Shown: piece by piece, positions 1 to 9,258 of the stretch | Position numbering within the stretch: the first letter of the stretch is position 1 | Layout: every line of letters begins with the position of its first letter | Notes under the pieces: model-generated | What the model was told of the DNA's origin: nothing | Seen by the model: the letters and a program-made list of their open reading frames with translations, nothing else | Database searches by the model: none | Program-made: the position numbers and the translations under genes | Origin: Pseudomonas promysalinigenes | GTDB lineage: Bacteria > Pseudomonadota > Gammaproteobacteria > Pseudomonadales > Pseudomonadaceae | DNA length: 64,000 nt | NCBI RefSeq assembly: GCF_014269025.2 | Contig: NZ_CP077094.1 | Location: 1,736,001-1,800,000, forward strand | Direction of reading: 5' to 3'

Positions 1-82
1 TCTGCCGGTAGCTCTTGGAAATCTCGTCGGCATTCTTGACCGCCAGGTTCCTGCGAAACTGCTCAAATAGCTCTTTACTCAT
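1..82 (-). CDS. CD-NTase (SMODS nucleotidyltransferase) N-terminus, partial
   Basis: This is the first 27 codons of a minus-strand gene that runs off the left edge. It begins MSKELFEQFRRNLAV and continues KNADEISKSYRQ, which resembles the N-terminal helix of CD-NTases, the enzymes that make cyclic nucleotide signals in CBASS anti-phage systems. The catalytic GS...D.D motifs lie outside the window, so the call rests on this short stretch plus context. Its ATG overlaps the end of the upstream SLATT gene by 8 nt (ATGAGTAA), so the two are translationally coupled. SLATT membrane effectors are known partners of CD-NTases. The sequence to the left of the window would decide. Confidence 0.6.
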   Translation of the reverse strand, partial: MSKELFEQFRRNLAVKNADEISKSYRQ

Positions 83-695
83 GAGTGCAGACTTCCTTCA
101 GGGAGAGTAGAAGTTCGGGGTGCGTGGCAAGCCATGAACCGCCGGCTACAGCGATCAGGATCACTACCAGCAGGGCGTAGACAGAAAAGGGGATCTTGTC
201 TCTAAAGAACGAGAACTCACGATGCTCAGCGATCCAGCCGATCTGGTGATCCCAGAAGAATTTTTTGTGGGCAAGCCAGCCCGAGAACAGAATGTGCTTT
301 CTCTGGCAGGCTGGCCCGAAGTCCGCGGTGATCCGATCCAGTTCAGCTTGATCTGCGGGAGTGAATTGCTGGTCGGATTTGCAGCGTGCCGACATGTCCT
401 TCAGTTGATTAAGCAAACCCGTCAGTTTTTCACCAGACTGAAAGTACCGTTCTTTGGAGTCGGCGTAATAGGTGATGTAAAGGCTGCAGATACCGATCAC
501 CGTGATGAGCGCCGAGACGTGTTTAGCAGCCAAGAAATCGATGTAGAGTGCTAGCACGCCAATCACCAATGAGATCAGGCCGATCCATCCTGGGGCTTTC
601 TCCACAATGTCGTAGGTGGAGAAATGAAGCTTGGCGGTGTAACCAATGTCGTAAGCCTTTTCGGCGATCAGCTTCAGCGCTACCTGATGATCCAT
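75..695 (-). CDS. SLATT-domain membrane effector (CBASS-like)
   Basis: A 206-residue membrane protein with two adjacent hydrophobic helices near the N-terminus (about residues 36-56 and 62-80, containing GLISLVIGVLALYIDF and ALITVIGICSLYIT), a charged cytoplasmic stretch, and a third helix near the C-terminus (SVYALLVVILIAVAGG). This layout fits the SLATT family, proposed pore-forming effectors that respond to nucleotide signals made by a neighbouring CD-NTase and kill or arrest infected cells. The start at 695 (MDHQVALKLIAEKAYD) is preferred because the next in-frame start upstream adds only a short non-conserved leader. The gene is first in a coupled pair with the CD-NTase. Family assignment is from sequence character and context; no search was run. 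Confidence 0.72.
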   Translation of the reverse strand: MDHQVALKLIAEKAYDIGYTAKLHFSTYDIVEKAPGWIGLISLVIGVLALYIDFLAAKHVSALITVIGICSLYITYYADSKERYFQSGEKLTGLLNQLKDMSARCKSDQQFTPADQAELDRITADFGPACQRKHILFSGWLAHKKFFWDHQIGWIAEHREFSFFRDKIPFSVYALLVVILIAVAGGSWLATHPELLLSLKEVCTHE

Positions 696-819
696 GAATC
701 TACCTGCAGTAAGTCTCATGATTTGGCCGCGCTGGCGGGGCTAGCGCCGTCTAGGCAGCCTTCGCACTGCAGGAGGCGAGAGTACAGCGTATTTCCCTCA
801 AGCCTCCTGAACGGAAAAC

Positions 820-1098
820 CTAGAACTTTCGTAGGTTTCTAAGATTGTCCTTAGCGTTATGGTTCGGGTTTGCCCGGAGGTAAATATTTTCAAATACATC
901 CACATCCGCTCCGGTCTGCCACTCCTTGCCGTCATGGTAACGGGACTTGAAGGCCACGCCGGATTGGATAAGTTGTACCACAAACTGCCTTGGGATAATG
1001 AACTGCACTTTTGAAGTCGACTTTCGAACACGCACGTATTCGATATGCTCGTCATCTTCGTCGAGTTTGATCCCGTTGATGTAGTAAACGTCTGTCAT
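820..1098 (-). CDS. DUF3892-like small protein
   Basis: A 92-residue soluble protein beginning MTDVYYINGIKLDEDDEHI. A short beta-rich N-terminal part with a conserved-looking HIEYVRVR segment is followed by a predicted basic region. It resembles DUF3892 proteins, whose function is unknown. It lies 124 bp upstream of the SLATT gene on the same strand, so it could be the first gene of a three-gene transcript with SLATT and the CD-NTase, or an unrelated neighbour. The alternative minus-strand frame across 798-1055 is a shadow. The DUF assignment is by eye and moderate. Confidence 0.55.
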   Translation of the reverse strand: MTDVYYINGIKLDEDDEHIEYVRVRKSTSKVQFIIPRQFVVQLIQSGVAFKSRYHDGKEWQTGADVDVFENIYLRANPNHNAKDNLRNLRKF

Positions 1099-1415
1099 GG
1101 CGGCTCCAGCGTGGGTGAGGGCATGTTACATATATCGGGGCGGAAGTTGGTAGTTCAAGGCAGATCTTTAATTTATTTTATTTGGCGGAAGCTTGACGGT
1201 TAATAAAGTCAATAGCCGGCATCTACACATGTGCTTGAATATGTTTGTGCCAATTTTCTATCCAAATGGATGTTTTTTATTGGCTGTAAGGCTCTTTTAG
1301 GTCGCAGCGCTTTATGAGCCATTGGGATTTGATCTCATTTTGCGGTATCTATGCCTACCTCACAGATCACGAGCAGTTTCCCGCTCGCGTATGACCACCG
1401 TGATGGAGGTAGTTT
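1099..1415. promoter_or_regulatory. Divergent intergenic region
   Basis: An AT-rich stretch between the minus-strand DUF3892/SLATT/CD-NTase genes and the plus-strand helicase. It must hold promoters for both directions. The only site I can place is the helicase ribosome binding site, GGAGG at 1405-1409, six bases before a TTG start at 1416. I see no ORF or RNA gene here. Confidence 0.5.
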
Positions 1416-4262
1416 TTGAGTAAGGAATACGTTTGGGGCCCGTCTTTCTTTGGCAGGGTTCTGACCGGGTCTTCACCTTGGTTGCTGCGACTCACGAATG
1501 GGTGTTTTCACCTGACTGTAGGTTATGAAAGCGTAGCGATCAGCTTGAGTGGTCGTGATCGGATAGTAGCGACGAGAGGTATGCTGTGGGGTAGCCTGAG
1601 ATACGCGGGAGGTATCCTCGGCGGGCTGCCAAACTCATCTGTAGCTGGGGTCAATGACGTCATTGCAGACGTTATCAAGGCACAGGAGCGACAGGAGGCA
1701 GAAAATCTCCTGCAGGCCCAGAGTCAGAAAGACGAGCGAATTGCGCGCTTTAGAACATCGCACGCTCTTCTACGTTCGTGGTTGTCCGACGCTAACCGGC
1801 TTTTGAATGATTCAAGAAGCCAGCGCCGATGGGTCACACACGAGCAACAGGTCGCGTTGCAAGCAGCTAGGCCGAGCTTGCCGATTGCTGATAATGAGCT
1901 GGATGTCTTGCTGCAAGACGAAGCGCTTAGGGATGCTCTGGGTGTTTCCCTCATCGACGTGCAACGTGCGCTGGCCATCTGGCGTGGCGATTGGATCGCG
2001 CTCTGGAAAAAGATCAACAAAGAGCACACTGAAAGCGAGCTGGTGGCCTCGAAATGGCTGCTCTCTAATGTGGAAAAGTTGCCGCTGAATGACGAGCAGG
2101 CGAGGGCGGTTATCTGTTTCGACAACCGCGTGCAAGTCGCAGCTTCAGCAGGTTCTGGCAAGACCTCCACCATGGTAGCCAAGGCTGCTTACGCGATCGA
2201 CCGTGGGTTCTTCCAGCCCAAAGAAATCGTGATGCTCGCGTTCAACAAGGACGCTGCTGAGGAACTCGCGCAGCGAGCAGAGCAGTCTTTTGCGCGACTG
2301 AAGATGGGCAACGTCAAGGTTAGGGCGAAGACATTTCACCGGCTTGGCCTTGCCATCATCGGCTATGCCACCAAGAAGAAGCCCAGGGTACCGGACTGGG
2401 TAGTCAAGGAGAAACTGGCCTTCGAGAAGTTGGAGGAATTGATCGATCAGCTGAAGTCGAACGAGGTCGGCTTTCGCAGTCGCTGGGATCTGTTCCGCCT
2501 TGTCTTTGGTCGCGATCTGCCCGCGTTCAAATCGATGAAGGTGCCCCCCAAGCAAAACTCCAAAGCAGGTCGCCTCATTCCGATTCAGGGCGATCCGGTC
2601 AAAAGCCTGGAAGAGTGCATGATCGCCAACTGGCTTCACTACAATGGAGTGGAGTACGTCTACGAGCGACCCTACGAGCATGACACCGCCACCGAGACTC
2701 ACAGTCAGTACCATCCTGATTTCTACTACCCCGCAATTGGTCTGTATCACGAGCACTTCGCGCTGAACGAGCATGGGCAGCCACCTGAGCACTTCGAAGG
2801 GTATCTGAAGGAAACGCTTTGGAAGCGCGCGCTCCATCGCGAGCACGGTACCCGGTTGATCGAAACGACCTCGCATCAAATCCGTGAAAACACCTGGGTT
2901 GAGCACCTTACGCGTGAGCTGACCAGTCGAGGGATCAAGCTGGATCCCAATCCTGATCGTCCAGTGCCACCGGGTCGTCAACCGCCTTTGTCGGCGATGA
3001 AGCTCATTGGACTAATCCGCACCTTCATCGCTCATGTGAAGAGCAACTGCCTGACGGAACAAGACCTGCTGGCCCGCGTTGATGAGTTACCTGCGAGCGT
3101 GTTCAAGCATCGCTACCGGATGTTTCTCGACATCCTCTGGCCTGTGATGAAGGCCTGGGATGCAGAACTTAAGCGCGTGGGTGGTCTCGATTTTGAAGAC
3201 ATGCTCGTTCAAGCCGCTGAGCATGTGGAACAAGGCCGATGCTTGCCTAAATTCCGCTTGGTCATGGCGGATGAATTCCAGGATGCTTCCAGGGCCAGGG
3301 CGCGCCTGTGCAGAGCGCTGGTGAGCGCACCAGGGCGTCACTTCTTTGCGGTAGGCGATGACTGGCAGTCGATCAACAGGTTTGCCGGGGCCGACGTCTC
3401 GGTGATGACGGATTTCACAACATTCTTCGGCTCCGGGCAGTTGCTGAAATTGGAGCAGACATTCAGATGCCCTCAAGCCCTCTGTGATGTATCCAGTCGA
3501 TTTGTGAGCAAGAATCCGGTGCAGCTGTCCAAAACGGTGTACTCGAAAACGCCCGCGGTTGGGCCGGCTGCGCAAGCAGTGATGCTGCCGCGTATGGACA
3601 GTGTTGGGCCTGCAATCGTGAAGTTCCTGGAAAGCCTCGTAGCAGGTTTGATAGATGGCTCGATCCCAAAAGCCAAGGATCGTTTAATCAAAGTCTGCAT
3701 CCTTGGGCGTTACAACGACGAAGAAAGCTTTGTGCCAACGGGTTGGCGGGCGAGGTTTGGGAGGTACATTCAAGTGTCGTTCTTGAGCGTCCACCGCTCG
3801 AAAGGAACGGAAGCTGACTATGTGATCTTGCCTGCGATGGTCAGCAAGAAACGAGGGCGTAGCTTCCCAAGTACCATGACTGATGATCCCGTGCTGAGCT
3901 TGGTCATGCCAAAAGGCGATGCGTATGAATTCGCAGAAGAGCGCAGGCTGTTCTACGTGGCGCTCACCCGAGCGCGGCGCACCGTGTTGATGTACACCGT
4001 TCAGAAGCAGGTGTCGGTGTTTCTCAAGGAGCTGGTGCAGGATGGTGCACTGCAAGTGGAGGACATCCATGGCACGACGGTCAGGCTGAATCCGTGTCCG
4101 AGCTGTACCATCGGTGACCTGGTGGTGAAAGACGGTACGAATGGTAAATTCGTAAAGTGCAATAACTTCCCAGAGTGCGACTACAAGCCGCCTGCGAAGA
4201 AGCCTGTCAAAAAAACTCGTTACTATGGCAAGCGTTACAGCAGGAAAAATTATCGGGCCTAA
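1416..4262 (+). CDS. UvrD/HelD-type SF1 helicase with inserted nuclease-like domain and C-terminal zinc ribbon
   Basis: A 948-residue superfamily 1 DNA helicase. The N-terminal part resembles helicase IV (HelD). Walker A (ASAGSGKT) is near residue 244, Walker B (ADEFQDAS) near 617, and motif VI (FYVALTRARR) near 846. Between the two halves of the motor, around residues 405-480, lies an insert with YERPYEH, HPDFYYP and YHEHFA. I read it as a PD-(D/E)XK-like nuclease fold. The C-terminus ends in a four-cysteine topoisomerase-type zinc ribbon (CPSC...C...C, about 894-915). It is much longer than HelD of E. coli (about 680). The start is TTG with GGAGG six bases upstream. It lies 404 bp before the Gabija-like pair on the same strand. 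A DNA-processing or anti-phage role is inferred. Confidence 0.85.
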   Translation: MSKEYVWGPSFFGRVLTGSSPWLLRLTNGCFHLTVGYESVAISLSGRDRIVATRGMLWGSLRYAGGILGGLPNSSVAGVNDVIADVIKAQERQEAENLLQAQSQKDERIARFRTSHALLRSWLSDANRLLNDSRSQRRWVTHEQQVALQAARPSLPIADNELDVLLQDEALRDALGVSLIDVQRALAIWRGDWIALWKKINKEHTESELVASKWLLSNVEKLPLNDEQARAVICFDNRVQVAASAGSGKTSTMVAKAAYAIDRGFFQPKEIVMLAFNKDAAEELAQRAEQSFARLKMGNVKVRAKTFHRLGLAIIGYATKKKPRVPDWVVKEKLAFEKLEELIDQLKSNEVGFRSRWDLFRLVFGRDLPAFKSMKVPPKQNSKAGRLIPIQGDPVKSLEECMIANWLHYNGVEYVYERPYEHDTATETHSQYHPDFYYPAIGLYHEHFALNEHGQPPEHFEGYLKETLWKRALHREHGTRLIETTSHQIRENTWVEHLTRELTSRGIKLDPNPDRPVPPGRQPPLSAMKLIGLIRTFIAHVKSNCLTEQDLLARVDELPASVFKHRYRMFLDILWPVMKAWDAELKRVGGLDFEDMLVQAAEHVEQGRCLPKFRLVMADEFQDASRARARLCRALVSAPGRHFFAVGDDWQSINRFAGADVSVMTDFTTFFGSGQLLKLEQTFRCPQALCDVSSRFVSKNPVQLSKTVYSKTPAVGPAAQAVMLPRMDSVGPAIVKFLESLVAGLIDGSIPKAKDRLIKVCILGRYNDEESFVPTGWRARFGRYIQVSFLSVHRSKGTEADYVILPAMVSKKRGRSFPSTMTDDPVLSLVMPKGDAYEFAEERRLFYVALTRARRTVLMYTVQKQVSVFLKELVQDGALQVEDIHGTTVRLNPCPSCTIGDLVVKDGTNGKFVKCNNFPECDYKPPAKKPVKKTRYYGKRYSRKNYRA

Positions 4263-4666
4263 GGTTCATGTCTGCCGCTAAATCCATACTACGGTCACGG
4301 GAAGCACTGGCCCATGACCGAGAGTCATTGTTGGAGAGAAAGCGCTTGACGCCGACTGGGCTTGCCAGGTGGCAGAGCGCAGGCTTTTTTTGGTGTTTAG
4401 TAGGTTTGATGGGGACGGCCCTGCTGCGATCGGCATGGTCGGTCTCCACACCTATCGGTGGGGTAAGTTGGCGATCTGATTTTGTTCGCTGAACTGCCCC
4501 GGCTGCCAACGATTGGTGAGTGTGATGGCTGAAATTTTCTGAGCCACTATTTGGCTACCACGTAACGATGGGCTGGGCTAGGATTGGCCAGCTGCAGCGT
4601 TATTCAATCAGAGCGTGCCTGAGTGCGTGGGCCGCCGGTCATGGTTAGCCAGAAGGGATTCGAGCG
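4263..4666. other. Intergenic region before the Gabija-like pair
   Basis: About 400 bases with no supported gene. Short frames in both directions here lack ribosome binding sites or overlap the helicase end. The promoter of the following ATPase gene should lie here, but I cannot place it. An AAGGGA at 4653-4658 probably serves the TTG start at 4667. Confidence 0.5.
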
Positions 4667-6622
4667 TTGATACTCAAGCAGATGCGCGTGTGTGGTTTTC
4701 AATCGTTTGGTGCGAAACCGGTCACTGTCGATTTCAGAAAACTGACGTTCCTGATTGGCCCCAACGGTTCCGGTAAAACAGCAACGCTGCAGGCGCTCTG
4801 CCGACTGTTCTCGATTGATCCTAATCAGCGACGCCTGCGCAAGTCTGACTTCTTCGTTGCGCATGACGAAGAACATAGGCCGGATGAGCGCACGCTGTGG
4901 ATCGAGGCGGATTTCTACTTCCCAGAGATCGCCGATGAGACCCAGGAACACCCGACCATCCCGTGCAACTTTGGGCACATGCGGTTGGATAACATCAACG
5001 GTGTGCCCCGTGTGCGTTACCGCCTGGATGCCTCGCTCGGGCTCGACGATGAGATCGAGCAGAGCCTGCGCTACGTGTCGGAAGTCGACGAAGACGGCAA
5101 TCCAGTAGCTACTTCCCCGGTACCGCGCGATGAACGTAATCAGATCCAGGTGCACTACCTGCCCGCGCGACGTGATCCGGCTGAACACATCACCTACGGG
5201 ACAAATGCGCTTCTTGGTCGCTTACTCCGGGCTGTGAACTGGGCGGAGCAGCGCGAAAAGATCAGCCAGCTGTCTGCCGATATTTCCGAGAGCCTCAGCA
5301 CCAACCCATCAGTGATCAACCTCGGTGATGGGATCGCCAATGCCTGGGGCAGGCTACACAAAGGTAAGTTTTTTAAAGACCCAAGCCTGACGTTCGTCAC
5401 TCATGAAATCGAGGCATTGCTTAGGCATCTCTCCGTATCCTTTACCCCCGGTCACGGCGAGCAGCAAGTCGACTTCTCTCGTCTGAGCGATGGGCAAAAA
5501 TCGATGCTCTATCTGACCTTGGTGCTCACCTCCCAGGCCATCGGAAGGGCAGTGCTTAAAGGCGATGATGACTCATTCGACATGGATAAGCTTAAGCCTG
5601 CCGTGTTCACCCTCATCGCTCTGGAAGAGCCCGAGAACAGCCTGTCCCCACATTATCTGGGCCGGATCGTATCTTCACTGAAGGAACTGGTGCTCGGTAG
5701 AGGAAATTCAGACGCTCAGGCAATGATCGCTACGCACGCTCCATCCATGCTGCGACGCGTCGAGCCTGAGCAGATCCGTTACCTCAGACTTGATGAGTCA
5801 CGCTGCACGGTCGTGACCAAGATCAAGATGCCACCAGACAAGCATGGCGAAGCCTACAAATTCGTCAGAGAAGCCGTTCAGGCATTTCCCGAAATTTATT
5901 TCTCAAGGTTAGTGGTGCTAGGAGAGGGTGATAGCGAGGAGATTGTATTGCCTCGTTTACTCGCTGCAGAGGGACTTATGGTGGATGAGGCCGCGGTGTG
6001 CATTGCACCGCTAGGTGGCCGCCACGTGAACCACTTCTGGCGTCTCCTGAGCGAGCTGAAAATTCCTTACGTGACATTGCTGGATCTCGACGTGGCGCGG
6101 CATGGCGGAGGGTGGGGGAGGATCAAATATGTGGCAACACAGCTCAATCTCCATCAGCCCAACCAGAGCTACATCCCGGCGGAAAAGCTGGATAAAATTC
6201 CCGCGTGGAACAGCAAGGACTACAAGATTCTCAAGGTTGAGAAGAGCCGTGACTACAGGTCATACATCGCAGGGCTGGAACCTTTTAACGTGTTCTTCTC
6301 CAGTCCTATGGACTTGGATTTCGCCATGCTCTGCGCTTTTCCAGAAGCGTTCGGTATCGAGGCCAAGCACCTTGTGACACCGAAGGTCGGTCAACTCAGG
6401 TCTGTATTAGGCGAAAGCTTCTACGATGAGAAGCAGTACAGCGTTTCTGAGCGAGAGTACTTCGCTGCCTACCACAAGCTCTTCAAGGTAGATAGCAAGC
6501 CTAAATCGCACATTGAGGCGCTCTCAAGGCTCACGGATGAAGACCTGCGGCAAGGCATGCCGTCATCTCTCAAACGGCTCGTCAAGCATGTGATCAAAAT
6601 GGCTGGGGAGCTCCACGAATGA
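4667..6622 (+). CDS. gajA: Gabija-like GajA: OLD-family ATPase with TOPRIM nuclease domain
   Basis: A 651-residue protein with an ABC-type ATPase head and a C-terminal TOPRIM nuclease. Visible motifs are Walker A (GPNGSGKT, about residue 31), an ABC-signature-like LSDGQKS (about 272), Walker B (LEEPENS, about 319), the H-loop THAPSM, then TOPRIM residues GEGDSEE (about 419) and LLDLD (about 470). This is the GajA / class 2 OLD architecture, in which the ATPase controls a DNA-cleaving TOPRIM centre that is active during phage infection. It is somewhat longer than the best-known GajA (just under 600). The start is TTG. The stop overlaps the next gene's ATG by 4 nt, and the partner is a UvrD helicase, which is the Gabija arrangement. 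The pair could instead be called a class 2 OLD-helicase unit. Confidence 0.78.
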   Translation: MILKQMRVCGFQSFGAKPVTVDFRKLTFLIGPNGSGKTATLQALCRLFSIDPNQRRLRKSDFFVAHDEEHRPDERTLWIEADFYFPEIADETQEHPTIPCNFGHMRLDNINGVPRVRYRLDASLGLDDEIEQSLRYVSEVDEDGNPVATSPVPRDERNQIQVHYLPARRDPAEHITYGTNALLGRLLRAVNWAEQREKISQLSADISESLSTNPSVINLGDGIANAWGRLHKGKFFKDPSLTFVTHEIEALLRHLSVSFTPGHGEQQVDFSRLSDGQKSMLYLTLVLTSQAIGRAVLKGDDDSFDMDKLKPAVFTLIALEEPENSLSPHYLGRIVSSLKELVLGRGNSDAQAMIATHAPSMLRRVEPEQIRYLRLDESRCTVVTKIKMPPDKHGEAYKFVREAVQAFPEIYFSRLVVLGEGDSEEIVLPRLLAAEGLMVDEAAVCIAPLGGRHVNHFWRLLSELKIPYVTLLDLDVARHGGGWGRIKYVATQLNLHQPNQSYIPAEKLDKIPAWNSKDYKILKVEKSRDYRSYIAGLEPFNVFFSSPMDLDFAMLCAFPEAFGIEAKHLVTPKVGQLRSVLGESFYDEKQYSVSEREYFAAYHKLFKVDSKPKSHIEALSRLTDEDLRQGMPSSLKRLVKHVIKMAGELHE

Positions 6623-8283
6623 TCAGGGTCGAGGAGTGGACGCCATCGGACGGAATCGTGCTTGAGCCTAATGCAGATACCGCAGCAAGGGAGCAGATAC
6701 GCTGTGTAGCGTTGACGGCAGGCCCAGGCTCAGGGAAGTCCGAACTTCTCGCTCAGCGGGCCGACTTCCTGCTCACAACCGGTGTATGCCGTTATCCAAA
6801 GCGTATCTTGGCAATCGCCTTCAAAGTTGATGCCAGCAATAACCTGAAGGAACGTGTTTGGCGTCGGTGCGGCGCCGCTTATGCGGGTCGCTTCGACAGC
6901 TATACCTTCCATGGTTTGGCCAAGAGAATTGTCGAGCGGTTCCGACCCGTGTTGACAGGCACCGATGCGCTGAACCCGAACTTCAAGGTTGTTGCCAAGG
7001 GCAAGGCTCATCCCGTGCAGACCGAGTTCAAAGAACTCATCCCACTCGCCATCAAGATTCTTGACGCCTATCCGCCGGCGATCAACGCGATACGCCAAAC
7101 GTACAGCGATGTCTTCCTGGACGAATTCCAGGACTGCACGGATGAACAATACAAGCTCGTGACTAGGCTCTTCGTAGGGGCTGGTCGCCGCGTGACTGCG
7201 GTAGGGGATGTGAAGCAGAAGATCATGGGATGGGCGGGTGCCTTGGATGGTGTGTTCGCTAGGTTCGTCGAAGACTTCGATGCGCGACACCTCAATATCT
7301 ACCGCAACTTTCGGTCACTGCCTCACCTGCTTAGGCTTCAGAACGACATCATCAAAGTGCTCGATCCTGCATCGGAAATGCCTGGGAATTTGCTCAGTGG
7401 CCAAGGGGGTGAGATTCATTTGCTGCGCTATGCCGATTGCGAAGATGAGGCCCGTGACCTCGCCGAGCGAATTTCGCATTGGGTCAACGTTGAGGGAATC
7501 GCACCCGCAAAGATCGCGATACTCACGCGTGCTCAGCCCGAGGCCTACTGCGTGCGTTTGACTTCCGAGCTGGAGAGCTGGGGTATCAGCTATCGGAACG
7601 AAAACAAGGCACAGGACATCTCCACTGAGCCTATTGCCCAGGTCATCGTGGATTACCTGCTTTGTATCTATGGCCTGCGAGAGCCCAAGGCTTGGACGCG
7701 TCTAACTCGCCGGATCATTCCTTCGGAGGACGACGCCGACGGTAAGCTCAAGAGCAATTGGAGTCGTTATGTCAAAGAGGCGCGCAAGTCGGCCGCGGCT
7801 GATATGGTTGGCAAGACGTATGCTCAGCGGTGGGAGCTCCTGGAAGAGTTTCTGAGCATGGTGGGGCAGACGTTACTGGCCGGCCTGTCTCATGATTACC
7901 AGTCCCGAGAGCATCTACGCGAGCTCATCGAGAGCGTCAAAACCTACATTGACGAAGCCATGGTCAGAGAACCCGACCTTCTTCAAGCGCTGGCCCAGCT
8001 CTCAAATGACCAGTCGATACGTATACTCACCGTGCACAAGAGCAAGGGCTTGGAGTTCGACACAGTCGTATTGCTTGGCGTAGAAAGTCAGGCCTACTTC
8101 GGTGACCTCCATGAGAGCCGATGCACATTTTTTGTTGGCGTATCACGTGCAGAGCGAAGACTCGTGGTGACAACGGCGGGGCATCGGGACAATCTCGGGC
8201 AGGTCAACCACTGGAAGGTATCCCGCACAGCCCAAGCTGAATTCCTAGAGTACGTTATCCCTTGGATTACTCATTCTAACTGA
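6619..8283 (+). CDS. gajB: Gabija-like GajB: UvrD-family helicase
   Basis: A 554-residue SF1A helicase coupled to the GajA-like gene by an ATGA overlap. Motifs in order: Walker A (AGPGSGKS, about residue 34), Walker B (FLDEFQDC, about 166), a motif III region GDVKQKIMGWAGA, motif V (VHKSKGLEF, about 471) and motif VI (FVGVSRAERR, about 504). In Gabija systems GajB joins GajA in a large complex and is thought to sense or process DNA ends during infection. The length is close to known GajB (about 500). Two different UvrD-type helicases therefore bracket the GajA-like gene. Confidence 0.8.
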   Translation: MIRVEEWTPSDGIVLEPNADTAAREQIRCVALTAGPGSGKSELLAQRADFLLTTGVCRYPKRILAIAFKVDASNNLKERVWRRCGAAYAGRFDSYTFHGLAKRIVERFRPVLTGTDALNPNFKVVAKGKAHPVQTEFKELIPLAIKILDAYPPAINAIRQTYSDVFLDEFQDCTDEQYKLVTRLFVGAGRRVTAVGDVKQKIMGWAGALDGVFARFVEDFDARHLNIYRNFRSLPHLLRLQNDIIKVLDPASEMPGNLLSGQGGEIHLLRYADCEDEARDLAERISHWVNVEGIAPAKIAILTRAQPEAYCVRLTSELESWGISYRNENKAQDISTEPIAQVIVDYLLCIYGLREPKAWTRLTRRIIPSEDDADGKLKSNWSRYVKEARKSAAADMVGKTYAQRWELLEEFLSMVGQTLLAGLSHDYQSREHLRELIESVKTYIDEAMVREPDLLQALAQLSNDQSIRILTVHKSKGLEFDTVVLLGVESQAYFGDLHESRCTFFVGVSRAERRLVVTTAGHRDNLGQVNHWKVSRTAQAEFLEYVIPWITHSN

Positions 8284-8435
8284 TCATGGGAAACGATCGG
8301 AAAACCGCGCAGCGCCATCCCAACCTACGCAGGTATTGGTTGATCGTTGCCGTGAAACGGCTAGCTGCCTGAAAATTCCGCCTGAGACAGATCCGGGGCT
8401 TTCAATTCCTACAAGCGCTTCTCAAGGTCTATGCC

Positions 8436-8807
8436 TCAACCCCAACATCCGGGCAGGTTTCGAGCGGCATCGGTACCTCTGTGATACTGGCCTGACCACT
8501 CGATGCCCCAGTCTTCAACTGCAGGCCGGAGGGCCATTGCACGGCAGTTCGGCACTTTCCAGTGCCACTTTTTGGCGTTCGTGTGTGCCAGGCCGGCAAG
8601 CATGGGTTCGCAGCTGTTCCGGTCGGCATCCATGGCTAATTGCTTGGCATCGTAATCACCCCAGGAGCACCACATTAGGGCTTCACCTTTGAACGGCGCG
8701 AGGTAGTCCTCCAGCGATTGCCGAACCTGGTCATAGGTGCCAGCACTGGGCGTGCTGGTAGGTGAGATCCTGCGAGCTGGCTGATCCGGTTGGGCTGGCA
8801 GTATCAT
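8436..8807 (-). pseudogene. Remnant of a DEDDh 3'-5' exonuclease
   Basis: The minus strand encodes the C-terminal half of a DEDDh exonuclease of the KapD/ERI-1-like type. Visible marks are SWGDYDAKQ, the third acidic centre, and the terminal signature HRGTDAARN with its catalytic His and Asp. The N-terminal half with the first DxE motif is missing. The frame ends shortly after the signature instead of continuing as the family does. The missing part would have lain towards 8,820, where an IS66 element now sits. I infer a gene broken by rearrangement around the insertion. The region from 8,284 to 8,436 holds nothing I can name. Confidence 0.6.
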
Positions 8808-8829
8808 GTCAGTTTGAGTGCAAATGGGC

Positions 8830-8859
8830 CCTGCGGGGTAAGCGTCCGGTGAACTCACC
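8830..8859. repeat. IS66 left end: target duplication plus terminal inverted repeat
   Basis: CCTGCGGG (8830-8837) is followed by the left terminal repeat GTAAGCGTCCGGTGAACTC. The first 11 bases are identical to the right end. Confidence 0.88.
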
Positions 8860-8937
8860 TTCCGAACGCCAGCTTTAAGGGCGATGGTGTCCGCGTATTT
8901 TTAAGCGGACGCGATCACCCTTATCGCCAGGATTTCC

Positions 8938-9258
8938 ATGCGCCAACGAAGCTCTTATCCGAAACCATTCAAAGCCCAGGTCGTTCAGGAATGCCTGCAA
9001 CCTGGCGCATCCATTTCCAGAGTCGCCATCAGCCACGGTATCAATGCCAACGTCATCCGCAAATGGCTGCCGCTCTACCGAGATCAGCCCGCAGCGACTT
9101 CACTACCGGAGTTCGTCCCGGTAAAAGCCGCACCTAAACGGCCAGCCGAAGCGTCAGTGATCATCGAGTTGCCCATGGCCGACCAAGTGATCACAGTGAA
9201 ATGGCCAACCTCAGATCCCGAGGGCTGCGCGCAATTTATCCGGGCTGTCGCTCAATGA
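8938..9258 (+). CDS. tnpA: IS66 TnpA (helix-turn-helix accessory protein)
   Basis: A 106-residue protein with an N-terminal helix-turn-helix (KPFKAQVVQECL...SRVAISHGINANVIRKW), as in IS66 TnpA and IS3 OrfA proteins. IS66 TnpA is an accessory protein probably needed for transposition. The gene starts 100 bp inside the left end and overlaps tnpB by ATGA. Length is normal for the family, so it looks intact. Confidence 0.93.
   Translation: MRQRSSYPKPFKAQVVQECLQPGASISRVAISHGINANVIRKWLPLYRDQPAATSLPEFVPVKAAPKRPAEASVIIELPMADQVITVKWPTSDPEGCAQFIRAVAQ

Noticed and set aside
2145..2981. 278-aa minus-strand frame
   Set aside because: Lies entirely antisense to the helicase, with no ribosome binding site or motif; a shadow of GC-rich coding sequence.
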